Part shown: piece by piece, positions 20,474-28,826 of the stretch
How the letters are laid out: each line of letters begins with the position of its first letter
Position numbering within the stretch: the stretch's first letter is position 1
Assembly: GCF_009908295.1 (NCBI RefSeq)
Contig: NZ_JAAALO010000007.1
Location: forward strand, 279,007-343,006
Direction: 5' to 3'
Length of the DNA stretch: 64,000 bases
DNA from: Micromonospora rubida
GTDB lineage: Bacteria > Actinomycetota > Actinomycetes > Mycobacteriales > Micromonosporaceae
The notes under the pieces: generated by a model
The model's database searches: none
Told to the model about the DNA's origin: nothing
What the model saw: the letters and a program-made list of their open reading frames with translations, nothing else
Made by a program: the position numbers and the translations under genes

Positions 20474-20652
20474 GGAGAGATCAGGATCCAACGACGGGTC
20501 GCGTGCGTCGCCTCGTCGGACGAGCAGGCGCAGACGAGCGAACAGACCATTTCCGCCCTCACAATCGGTGGCTGGGCGGCTCTGGTTTCCCCTGCGGGCA
20601 CATCCGGAGCGGCCAGTGGGTACGGCGGTGGAGCAGGACTGCGACTCAGGGG

Positions 20653-21609
20653 TCAGGCGGTGGTAGGGGTTACCCGCGCCGGCAGGTCGACGCGGCTGGC
20701 CGTGTCGACGGTGCGGGTGGTGTACCGGTTGATGTCGACCTCCGGCCCGGCGCCGAAGACGTGGCTGGTCAGGCGTGGGGTGCTGGCGGCGGCGTGGGAG
20801 TCCGCGTCGGCGTAACCCAGCATGACCACGGGTGTGCTCAATGCCCCGACCGACAGCAGCAGGTCGGCGCAGTCGCCCGCCGGGGCCCGGCCGATGGGCT
20901 TGGCGGGTACCGGTTCGAAGCCGAGGCGGGTCTTGAACAGGAACAGGCCGGGCTTGGCGACGTGTCCGTAGAGGTTGGGGTCGTTGCCCATGGTCACCTC
21001 GGGATAGCCGCGCCTGAGGGTCTCCTCGAAGGCGCGCAGGTAGATCACCCGGGCGAGGCTGTGTTCCCGCCAGCGGGCCTCGACGGCGGAGAAGAGCAGC
21101 CACACCGAATTGTCCTGCGGGAACTCCCGGCACAGGCAGCCGCCGACCAGTTCACCCTTCTCGTAGGCGAACACGCCGAAGGTCGTCGGATTGTCGATCA
21201 TGCCGGCGCGCATCGGGCCGGCGAACGAGAAGCCGAAGGCCATGCCGTCGACCAGGTTCTCGTACAGGGTGAGGAACGGGTCGAGTCGGTCGGCGCTGAG
21301 CGTCCGGTGCACCTCGATGTGCACGTCGGCGCTGGCCGCCCGGTCGACGGCCCGGCGGAGGTCCTGGCGGGCCTTGCGGGCGAGCCGGGCGGCGTAGTCG
21401 TCGACCGAGCGTGGGGTGGGCGCCCGCCAGCTCAGCCAGATCGGCTTGCGGATGAACCCGGCCTGGGCGAGGTCCGCCCAGGTGTCGGGGGGCGGCTCGG
21501 GAACCCTGATGAGGGCGACCGGGGGTAGGTCGCCGGCGCGGTGTGCGGCGAGTGCCTCGTGCGCGTCCGCTTCGGCGATGGGAAGCCCGTAGTCGTCTCG
21601 AACGCGCAT
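20653..21609 (-). CDS. GNAT-superfamily acetyltransferase-like protein
   Basis: 318 aa. The middle and C-terminal parts (about 85-260) resemble the GNAT/FemAB-like fold: FGVFAYEKGELVGGCLC, VWLLFSAVEARWREHSLARVIYL as the acceptor/CoA region, and LFLFKTRLGFEPVP near the C-terminus. The classic pyrophosphate-binding RxxGxG/A is replaced by a weakly matching REHSLA. It could acylate an amine or hydroxylamine intermediate or the product as self-protection. It lies between the MFS exporter and the SARP on the same strand, with gaps of about 150 and 180 bases. Assignment is at fold level only. Confidence 0.6.
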   Translation of the reverse strand: MRVRDDYGLPIAEADAHEALAAHRAGDLPPVALIRVPEPPPDTWADLAQAGFIRKPIWLSWRAPTPRSVDDYAARLARKARQDLRRAVDRAASADVHIEVHRTLSADRLDPFLTLYENLVDGMAFGFSFAGPMRAGMIDNPTTFGVFAYEKGELVGGCLCREFPQDNSVWLLFSAVEARWREHSLARVIYLRAFEETLRRGYPEVTMGNDPNLYGHVAKPGLFLFKTRLGFEPVPAKPIGRAPAGDCADLLLSVGALSTPVVMLGYADADSHAAASTPRLTSHVFGAGPEVDINRYTTRTVDTASRVDLPARVTPTTA

Positions 21610-21760
21610 GTCGTGGGCACCTTCCGCAGTGCTTGCCGGTCGCGGGTGGATCGTGGAGGGGGACTGTCGGGGGTCGCCGGAACCTCGCCGGGCCGGGCGA
21701 CGCGCGCCGGCCCGGCCGGGGACGACGGGAACGGTAGCGACCGGGCGGCCGCGGTGGCGT

Positions 21761-23023
21761 TCACGTCCGGACCGGTTCGGTGATGGTCGCCGCGGTGGGC
21801 GGTGGTTCGTCCAGGCGGCGCCACCGGGCGGGGCGCAGCACCAGGGTGAGCGCCACCATCAGGTACAGCAGTCCGCTCAGGGTGATCGCGGCGGTCAACC
21901 CGAGGGCGGACGCGGCCCAGCCGCCGAGCACGCCGCCGATCGGGATGCTGGCCCAGGAGAACGCGGTGGCCAGCCCGAACATCCGGGCCTGCAACGGCGG
22001 CGGGGTGCGTTCCAGGATGGTCGCGGCGATGATCGGGTTGACGGAGGACAGCGCCAGGCCGCAGACGAAGGTGATGGCGATCACCACCAGCAGGTCGTGG
22101 CTGAACGCCAGGACCAGGAAGCGCGGGGCCCCGCCGACGAGCAGCCCGAGCGTGAAGGTGACGTAGCGGGGCAGCCGGGTGGCGGCGATGGAGAAGCCGA
22201 TGTTGCCGACGATCGCGCCGAGGGCGAGCGCGCCGCTGACCGCGCCGAGCGCGGCCGGGTTGTCGAGCACCCGGTCGACCCAGAGCGGGATGTAGACGGC
22301 GACGCTGGCCTGGTTGAACAGGTTGATGATGAACATCACCGCGAAGATCCCGACGGCGACCTGGTCCTGTCGCAGGTGGCGCAGCCCGATGCCGAGCGCC
22401 TTCAGGTACGGTTCCCGCTCCGTCGTGGCGGCGTGGGTGGGCCGTCCGCTGGACGCCGGGATCAGCGCCGTCACGACGGCGGCGGCCACGGCGAAGGTCG
22501 CCGCGTCGATGAGGATGGCCTGGGTGATGCCGAGCCAGGCGATGATCACACCGGCGACCGGTGCGCCGACGAGGATGCTCATCCGGTGCAGGCCGTCGTC
22601 GATGGCGCTGACCCGCGCCATCGAGGCACCCGCCGCGGCGATCGTGGCGTGCGCCATCGCCCGTTTGGCGTTGTCGCCGAGACCCCGGAGGACACCGATG
22701 ACGGCGACCAGGCCGAGCAGCGTGGCGAACCCGAACTGGTAGGTGACGGCCAGCAGCACCATGCCGGCGGCACTGGCCAGGTCGGCCGTGATGGAGACCC
22801 GACGGGCGCCGAGTCGGTCCACCAGCGGCGGGCCCAGCGCGCTGGTCAGCACGTAGGGCAGCATCTCGGCCGCGACGACCAGGCCCATCCGGGTGGGGCT
22901 GCCGGTGCTGACCAGGACCAGCCAGGGCAGCGTCACCGTGGACACCCGGGTGCCGGTGTCGGAGATCGTTCCGGCGGTGAGCAGCCCGACGAGGGCGGCC
23001 CGGGGCCGACTGGACACCGTCAC
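21761..23023 (-). CDS. MFS transporter (product export)
   Basis: 420 aa integral membrane protein with about 12 hydrophobic segments and the MFS motif-A-like region LGPPLVDRLGARRVSI (about residues 58-73) between helices 2 and 3. Length and pattern fit the MFS_3 (transmembrane secretion effector) group common in antibiotic and siderophore clusters. It starts at GTG 23023, which overlaps the stop of the AMP-ligase (GTGA), so it is translationally coupled to a biosynthetic enzyme. The best reading is export of the cluster product, giving self-resistance. Confidence 0.85.
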   Translation of the reverse strand: MTVSSRPRAALVGLLTAGTISDTGTRVSTVTLPWLVLVSTGSPTRMGLVVAAEMLPYVLTSALGPPLVDRLGARRVSITADLASAAGMVLLAVTYQFGFATLLGLVAVIGVLRGLGDNAKRAMAHATIAAAGASMARVSAIDDGLHRMSILVGAPVAGVIIAWLGITQAILIDAATFAVAAAVVTALIPASSGRPTHAATTEREPYLKALGIGLRHLRQDQVAVGIFAVMFIINLFNQASVAVYIPLWVDRVLDNPAALGAVSGALALGAIVGNIGFSIAATRLPRYVTFTLGLLVGGAPRFLVLAFSHDLLVVIAITFVCGLALSSVNPIIAATILERTPPPLQARMFGLATAFSWASIPIGGVLGGWAASALGLTAAITLSGLLYLMVALTLVLRPARWRRLDEPPPTAATITEPVRT

Positions 23024-24582
23024 TCCGGTGAACCGACTGCTGAGCCGGTACGGGCGAGATAGCGGTCACGCAGTGTGCGTTTGTCGACCTTCCCGTAGCC
23101 GATCATGGGCAACGCGTCGACGAACTCCACGTCGCGCGGGGTCCAGTTGGTGTCGAGGCGCTCGGTGACCAGGTCGCGGAGCTGCTCGGGGGTGACGGTG
23201 GCACCCGGTACGGGCACGACGAAGGCGTACGCCGCCTCACCATAGGCGTCGTCGGGCACGGCGACGACGGCCGCGTCGTGGACGTCGGGGTGGGCGGTCA
23301 GGACATCCTCGATCGGTCCCGGGTAGACGTTGACGGCGCCGGGACCGGTGACGATGAGCTCCTGGTCGCGTCCCACCAGGTAGAGGTAGCCGTCCTCGTC
23401 GAGGCGTCCGGTGTCCCCGGTGCGCAGCCAGCCGTCGACCAGCGTCCCGGCGGTCAGCTCCGGCTGTCCCCAGTACCCGGCCATCACCAGCGAACCGGTG
23501 ATCCACACCTGACCGTGGTGCCCGGGCGGCAGCTCCCGTCCGGCCTCGTCCCGGACGGCGATGCGCACGTCACCGTAGGCGCGTCCGCAGGAGCGCAGCA
23601 GGTGGGGTCGGCTCGGGTCGTGCTCGTCGCCGTTGAGTTCGGTGATCAGGGGCGCCTCGCTCATCCCGTACGCGACGCGCACGATGGGCCCGAAGCGTTC
23701 GAGTGCCTGGGTCAGCCGGGCGGGGGCGACGGTCGAGCCGCCCAGGGTGATCATCTCCAGGCTGCTCAGGTCGGTCCGGCCGAGCAGCGGGCAGTCCAGC
23801 AGCTCGTACAGGCGGGGTGAGGCGGCGTTCGTGCTGGTGATGCGCTCCTGCTCGATGAGCGTGAAGAACTGCCTGGCGTCGAAGGAGTCGCACATCACCT
23901 GCGTCCCGCCGGCGAACAGCATGCCCATGACGCCCAGTTGCGAGCTGACGTGCCAGAAGACGCCGTAGTAGAGGTGGCGGGTCGGGCGGCCCTCGCCCGC
24001 CCACCTGGTGGCGAGTTCCAGGATCGTCTGGAACAGCACGTTGCGGTGGTGGACCAGCTTGGGGCGTCCGGTCGTACCGCTGGTCTGGAACACCGACGCG
24101 GGCTCGCCCGCGGTGTCGGCCGGGTCCAGCGCCCGCCGGGGTGCCTGCCACAGGTCGGTGCCCAGGGCGGCGGGGCCGAGGCTGAACACGGCCGGGGCAG
24201 CCGACCGTCGGGCCAGTTCGACGCCGGCCTCGGCGTGGGTGCGGGGGTCGTACACCAGCGCGTCCGGGCGGGCCTGGCCGAGGAAGTCCAACTGGTGTTC
24301 CAGGGGCGCGTTGGCCACCCAGACCGAGCGGCAGCCCAGCAGGTGCAGGGCGAAGTGCAACATGACCACGTCCGGGTGGTTGTTGGCGACCACCGCCACG
24401 GCCCGGCCCGCGGCCATCCCCTGCCCGCGCAGGGCCTCGGCCAGGTGCAGGACGCCGCACCGCAGGTCGGCGTAGGTCAGCCGGCGGCCCTGGTGCACGA
24501 TCGCCTCCGCCGGACCGTACTTCTCGAACAGCGCCAACGCCTGCGGGACGTAGTTGGCGGGTACAGCGGTTGGGGTGTCCAC
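23020..24582 (-). CDS. AMP-dependent acyl ligase / acyl-CoA synthetase
   Basis: 520 aa ANL-superfamily enzyme that activates a carboxylate as acyl-AMP and transfers it to CoA or a carrier. The P-loop is QTSGTTGRPKL (about 168-178), the A5 region YGMSEA (about 307-312) is followed by WLRTGDTGRLDEDGYLYLVGR, and the catalytic Lys is in GYGKVDKRTL (near 499). No carrier domain is attached. It lies just after the diiron oxygenase and before the exporter in one operon, and could supply an activated acid to the stand-alone ACP at 47816 or make an acyl-CoA for the carboxylase. GTG start with GAGGAG upstream. Substrate unknown. Confidence 0.88.
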   Translation of the reverse strand: MDTPTAVPANYVPQALALFEKYGPAEAIVHQGRRLTYADLRCGVLHLAEALRGQGMAAGRAVAVVANNHPDVVMLHFALHLLGCRSVWVANAPLEHQLDFLGQARPDALVYDPRTHAEAGVELARRSAAPAVFSLGPAALGTDLWQAPRRALDPADTAGEPASVFQTSGTTGRPKLVHHRNVLFQTILELATRWAGEGRPTRHLYYGVFWHVSSQLGVMGMLFAGGTQVMCDSFDARQFFTLIEQERITSTNAASPRLYELLDCPLLGRTDLSSLEMITLGGSTVAPARLTQALERFGPIVRVAYGMSEAPLITELNGDEHDPSRPHLLRSCGRAYGDVRIAVRDEAGRELPPGHHGQVWITGSLVMAGYWGQPELTAGTLVDGWLRTGDTGRLDEDGYLYLVGRDQELIVTGPGAVNVYPGPIEDVLTAHPDVHDAAVVAVPDDAYGEAAYAFVVPVPGATVTPEQLRDLVTERLDTNWTPRDVEFVDALPMIGYGKVDKRTLRDRYLARTGSAVGSPE

Positions 24583-24619
24583 GGGGCGATCTCCTCGGGC
24601 CGGAAGCTCGGTGCGGGGG

Positions 24620-25702
24620 TCAGGACGACTCTGAGCCGAGCCGGATCGCCCGCGCGACCTGCTCCTGGCGCAGCCTGTCGACCTCGTCGGCGACGTCCTC
24701 GTCCTCGGTCATCAACCGGTCGAGGTTGGCGTCCTGGTAGCTGAGCACTCCCATGTCGGCGAAGGCCCGCTGCAGTTTCGGGCCGAACAGGCCGATGTCC
24801 TTGAGCGTGGGCACGATCCGGGAGAACAGCTTGGACCGGAAGTTCTGGTAGTGCTCGGAGTCGCGCATGAAGGCCATGCACTCGGCGGCGTCCAGGTCGA
24901 GCGCGGTCCAGACCTCCTCGCCGACGAAGCGTTGCTGGAGCATGTGGCAGGCCTCGATGCAGAACTCCTCGCGTTCGTCGCGCTCGGCCTGGGTCAGCTC
25001 GGGGTAGTAGTCGCGCAGGGCCAGCCGGCCGAAGGCCACGTGACGCGCCTCGTCCTGCATGACGTAGGCGTTGAGCGCCTGGGCGAGTGGTTCCTTGGAG
25101 TAGTCGCGGATCTGCCCGAACGCGGCCAGGGCGAGACCCTCGATGAGGACCTGCATGCCCAGGTAGGTCATGTCCCAGCGGGAGTCGGAGATGATGTCGT
25201 TGAGCAGGTCCTTGAAGTGCGGATTGATCGGGTAGGCGAAGCCGATCTTTTCCCGCAGGTAGCGGGAGTACGCCTCGACATGGCGGGCCTCGTCGACGAC
25301 CTGGGTCGCGGCGTAGAACTTGGAGTCGATGTCCGGTACGGTCTGCACGATCTTGGCGGAGCAGATGAGGGCACCCTGTTCACCGTGGAGGAACTGGGAG
25401 AACTGCCACGAGTTCATGTGTAGTCGGACGTTGGCCTTTTCTCTGCGGTTCAGTGATTGCCAGGTGCGCGATCCGTAGATGGCCACCGATTCTTCCGGTA
25501 TGCCCATCGGGTCGTCATGATCGATTTCGATGGTCCAGTCGAGTCGTTCCGCCGCGTTCCACTGCCGCTGTTTGCCCTTTTCGTAGAGGGTGAGCAGTTT
25601 GTCCCGGCTCTCGTCGTAGTTCCAGTCGAATACGGTGGTGTTCCCTGCCTTGATGTGCCAGCCCGTCTGGTCGACAGGGAGGGCGTATAGCCGGCTGCTC
25701 AA
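24620..25702 (-). CDS. ferritin-like non-heme diiron oxygenase
   Basis: 360 aa all-helical protein with a four-helix diiron site: Glu in LHGEQGALI (about 105), DEARHVEAY (about 137-145), Glu in LIEGLALAAF (about 188) and QDEARHVAFG (about 218-227). This two-fold EARH arrangement is the R2-like/AurF-like oxygenase pattern. Such enzymes N-oxygenate amines, desaturate or hydroxylate carrier- or CoA-bound substrates. Neighbours (AMP-ligase, exporter) suggest it acts on a small precursor. The start is TTG 25702, supported by GGAGG about 7 bases upstream; there is no better ATG or GTG. It is the first gene of its operon, under a LuxR-type box. Confidence 0.82.
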   Translation of the reverse strand: MSSRLYALPVDQTGWHIKAGNTTVFDWNYDESRDKLLTLYEKGKQRQWNAAERLDWTIEIDHDDPMGIPEESVAIYGSRTWQSLNRREKANVRLHMNSWQFSQFLHGEQGALICSAKIVQTVPDIDSKFYAATQVVDEARHVEAYSRYLREKIGFAYPINPHFKDLLNDIISDSRWDMTYLGMQVLIEGLALAAFGQIRDYSKEPLAQALNAYVMQDEARHVAFGRLALRDYYPELTQAERDEREEFCIEACHMLQQRFVGEEVWTALDLDAAECMAFMRDSEHYQNFRSKLFSRIVPTLKDIGLFGPKLQRAFADMGVLSYQDANLDRLMTEDEDVADEVDRLRQEQVARAIRLGSESS

Positions 25703-25724
25703 TGATGCCTCCGCCTCATAAATG

Positions 25725-25880
25725 GCTAACGTCTATCATCTACTTGTGGTTGTTTTTCGGGCACTGGGGAGTTCCCTAGGGTAAGGGGTATCCGTAGGTC
25801 CGGTTCTGCTGCGTGGTGCGGCTTTTGTGTCGAGAGTCAGCGCACAAAGGCAAATCTAAGCGTGCTAATGTCTTATTAGC
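25725..25880. promoter_or_regulatory. divergent promoter region with repeated GCTAAYGTCT element
   Basis: The decamer GCTAACGTCT (25725-25734) is repeated as GCTAATGTCT (25864-25873), one near each of the divergent diiron-oxygenase and LAL genes. The second copy lies in a small dyad (GCTAAT 25864-25869, ATTAGC 25875-25880). The region is unusually AT-rich for this genome. It is a candidate operator pair; the binding factor is unknown. Confidence 0.4.
25764..25779. promoter_or_regulatory. LuxR-type operator (PimM-box-like dyad)
   Basis: CTGGGGAGTTCCCTAG matches 15 of 16 positions of the palindromic consensus CTVGGGAWWTCCCBAG that I recall for the PAS-LuxR regulator PimM and relatives. It lies 62 bases upstream of the TTG start of the diiron oxygenase, where it would adjoin the -35 region. 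No PAS-LuxR gene is in the window, but two LuxR-HTH proteins are. Confidence 0.6.
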
Positions 25881-25987
25881 GGATGGCGGCGTATCGCAGA
25901 AGGCGGGAGTCGATCTAGAATGGCCGGTCCCGGGGTTCGGTGGAAACCAGACGGTGGCAGCGGGTCTGCGTCGGGACAGTGGTGCTG

Positions 25988-28816
25988 ATGCCCCCGTTCG
26001 TGGGCCGCGACACCGAGCTGGCAGTCCTGCGCAGTGGCCTGGAGGCGACAGGCCGGGCCGGCGTCCGGGTCGTGGCGGTGACCGGCGACCCCGGCATCGG
26101 GAAAACCCGGTTGCTCAGCGAGTTCGGTGAGCTCGCCCGCCGCCGGGGCGCCCGGGTGGTGTCCAGCTCGGCCACCCGGGGCCCGCGGTCACAACCGTTG
26201 GCCCCGCTGGTCGACTGCGACCGCTGCGCGAATCGGAAGACCGACCCGGGTGAGCCGCCGACGGGGGCCACCGCCTCCATCCAACTGGTGCGCGATTTCG
26301 TCAACCGGACGGGCGACGCGGACGCCAACAGCCTGGTCGTCCTCGTCGACGACATGCACTGGGCCGACGAGACGACCATCGCACTGCTGACCCAGCTCGT
26401 GCGCACCCCGTCGCCGGTGCCGCTGCTGGTCGTGCTGGCGTACCGGCCCCGCCAGGCCCCGGTGCGCCTGCACACCGCGCTGGTCGGCGCACCGGGTGAC
26501 GACTGGGTGCGGGAGGTGCCGCTCGGGCCGATCAGCGAGCAGGACGCGCAGACCCTGCTCGGTCCACAGTGCGTCGTGCCGTGGCAGTGGGCCGTCTACC
26601 GACACAGTGACGGCAACCCGTTGCACCTGCACGCGCTGGCCGCCGCCGCCACCGGGCTGTGCAGCACCGCCTCGGTGGTCGTCGGCGAGCTGCCCGTCAC
26701 GCTGCGGATGAGGCTGATCGGGGAGCTGGAAGCCGCCTCCCCGCTGAGCCGCATCGTCCTCGACGCGGCGGCGGTGGCGGGAGAGGTGTTCGAGCCGGCG
26801 CTGGTCGCGCAGATCGGCCAGTGCCGCGACGCCGAGGTGCACCGCGCCTTGGACGAACTGGCCGAACTGGACGTCGTCCGCCCGGTCGCCGGTGGCCGGC
26901 TGATCAGCTTCCGGCATGCCGTGCTGTGGCGGGCGGTCTACGACGCGGTCAGCCCGGGCTGGCAGTTGGTCGCGCACGACCGGGCGGCGGCCGCGCTGTG
27001 CCGGCGCGGCGCCCCGCCCGAGGCGCTGGCCCCGCACGTCGCCCGCACCGCCCGCCCCGGCGATCTGAGCGCGGTGTCGATACTGCACCGGGCCGCCATG
27101 GCGATGCAGCACCACGCGCCGGTCACCGCGGCGCACTGGCTCCGGGTGGCCCTGCGGCTGCTGCCGCATCGACCCGAACACGACCAGCGGCGCGTGGTGC
27201 TGCTGGTCCGCCTCGCTCAGCTGGCCGCCGTCGTCGGTGACCTGCTGGCCAGCCGCGACGCGCTGCATGAGGCGCTCAGGATGCTGCAACGTCGCCCGAC
27301 GACCCGTCGCGCGTATGCGGTGGCCCTCTGCGTCATGGTGGAGCTGTCGCTGTCCCGACGTGCCGAGGCGGGCGCGTTGGCCCGGGCGGAGCTGGCCGCG
27401 TTGCCTGCCGCCCAGAGCATCGGACGGGCCATGCTCAGCTTCGAACTCGCCTGTCTGGAGTTGGCCGCGGGCCGCGCCGACGTCGCCCGCGAACTGGCCG
27501 CCGTGGCGTACACGGCGGCCCAGCGCCATCAGGCCCGCTCGGCGGAGGCCACCACGCTCGCCCTGCTGGCGGTGGCGGACACCGCCGCGCTGGACATGCC
27601 GGCCGCGCGTCGCCACCTGGATCAGGCGGTCGACCTGCTCGACGCGATGCTCGACGGCGAGTTCGTCCGCAGCCTGCGGGCCGCCGCATGGGTCATCGAG
27701 GCGGAGGTGCTGCACGAGCGCTTCGACGACGCGCTACGCCACCTGGACCGGGCGGTCTCCGGCGCCCAGCACAGCGGGCAGCTGCTGCTGCTGGCCCGGC
27801 TCTACGCGGCCCTGGTGGTGACGTTGCAGGTCAAGGGCCGGCTGCCGCAGGCACAGGAGTGTGCGCAGCGGGCGGCAGAGGTGGCCACCGCGGTCGGCGG
27901 GGAGCGGGAGATCGCCGTGGCCCGCATCCTGCAGGCCTGGATGGACAGCCAGGTACGGGCGACGGCGGGGACCGACCCGGAGGTGGATGCCCTGCCGGTG
28001 CTGCCCGACGGACCGTACTCGCTGTTGGTCCGTCGGTTGCTGGTGGAGATCGGGCTGGCCGGCGGGAACGTGGCCGGGTACCTGACCCGCACGCAGCTCG
28101 GCGACAGCCCCGGCCCGCCCGCTTCCGACCTGTGCTCGCAGGCCGGTTGGTGCGAGGCGATGACGCGGGCGGAACTCGCCGCCGGTCGGGCCGAGCTCGC
28201 GGCGCACTGGGCCGACCGCGCCGACGCAGTCGCCGCCGTGCTCGACCTGCCGGGCCACACCGGTCTGGCCCTGCTCGCCAGGGCGCAGGTGCTGGCCGCC
28301 GACGACCCGGCACGGGCGGTGACCGCCGCGCAGGTGGCGGCGCGGGAGTTGGCCTCCGCCGGCATGGTGGTGGACGCCGCCCGGGCCCGGATGGTCGCCG
28401 TCGGGCCGCTGGCCGCACTCGGCCTGGTCGACGACAGCTACCGGGAGATCAAGGCGGTGCAGGCCGCGTTCGAGGGGTGGGGCGCGCACCGGCTGGCTCG
28501 GCAGGCCGTGTTGGAGCGGCGTCGCCTCGCGGCGCGTTCGTCGCGCCGTACGGGCCCGGACGACCGCGAGAAGGCGGCCGGTTTGAACCTGCTCACGCGT
28601 CGGGAACGGCAGGTCGCCGTGCTGGTCAGCCAGGGCCTGACGAATCGGCGCGTGGCGCAGGAGCTGTTCGTGACCGAGAAGACGGTGGAGATGCACCTGG
28701 CGAACATCTTCGCCAAGCTCGGCGTGTCCTCCCGAGCGGTGGTTGCCCGTCTCATCGGGGCCACCGGGCAGCCGGTCGGTGCGGCGGTGCCGGCTGGGGA
28801 GGCGGCAGCGACCTGA
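25988..28816 (+). CDS. LAL-family (large ATP-binding LuxR) transcriptional regulator
   Basis: About 942 aa. The N-terminal STAND/AAA-type ATPase has its Walker A in VTGDPGIGKTRLL (near residue 33) and Walker B in LVVLVDDMHWAD (near 115). A long helical TPR-like middle region is followed by a C-terminal GerE HTH (about 865-925, LTRRERQVAVLVSQGL and VEMHLANIFAKLGV). LAL proteins are pathway activators whose ATPase senses a ligand. ATG 25988 places FVGRDTEL at the N-terminus, as usual; GTG 25940 is an in-frame alternative. It is divergent from the diiron-oxygenase operon and converges on the carboxylase gene with a 10-base gap. It is a good candidate for binding the LuxR-type boxes. Confidence 0.9.
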   Translation: MPPFVGRDTELAVLRSGLEATGRAGVRVVAVTGDPGIGKTRLLSEFGELARRRGARVVSSSATRGPRSQPLAPLVDCDRCANRKTDPGEPPTGATASIQLVRDFVNRTGDADANSLVVLVDDMHWADETTIALLTQLVRTPSPVPLLVVLAYRPRQAPVRLHTALVGAPGDDWVREVPLGPISEQDAQTLLGPQCVVPWQWAVYRHSDGNPLHLHALAAAATGLCSTASVVVGELPVTLRMRLIGELEAASPLSRIVLDAAAVAGEVFEPALVAQIGQCRDAEVHRALDELAELDVVRPVAGGRLISFRHAVLWRAVYDAVSPGWQLVAHDRAAAALCRRGAPPEALAPHVARTARPGDLSAVSILHRAAMAMQHHAPVTAAHWLRVALRLLPHRPEHDQRRVVLLVRLAQLAAVVGDLLASRDALHEALRMLQRRPTTRRAYAVALCVMVELSLSRRAEAGALARAELAALPAAQSIGRAMLSFELACLELAAGRADVARELAAVAYTAAQRHQARSAEATTLALLAVADTAALDMPAARRHLDQAVDLLDAMLDGEFVRSLRAAAWVIEAEVLHERFDDALRHLDRAVSGAQHSGQLLLLARLYAALVVTLQVKGRLPQAQECAQRAAEVATAVGGEREIAVARILQAWMDSQVRATAGTDPEVDALPVLPDGPYSLLVRRLLVEIGLAGGNVAGYLTRTQLGDSPGPPASDLCSQAGWCEAMTRAELAAGRAELAAHWADRADAVAAVLDLPGHTGLALLARAQVLAADDPARAVTAAQVAARELASAGMVVDAARARMVAVGPLAALGLVDDSYREIKAVQAAFEGWGAHRLARQAVLERRRLAARSSRRTGPDDREKAAGLNLLTRRERQVAVLVSQGLTNRRVAQELFVTEKTVEMHLANIFAKLGVSSRAVVARLIGATGQPVGAAVPAGEAAAT

Positions 28817-28826
28817 GGGCGGCCGG

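Noticed and set aside
25940..25987. GGTGGAA and GGTGGCA near 25940 as a further SARP site
   Set aside because: The two copies are 14 bases apart, not 11, and are at the LAL coding start.
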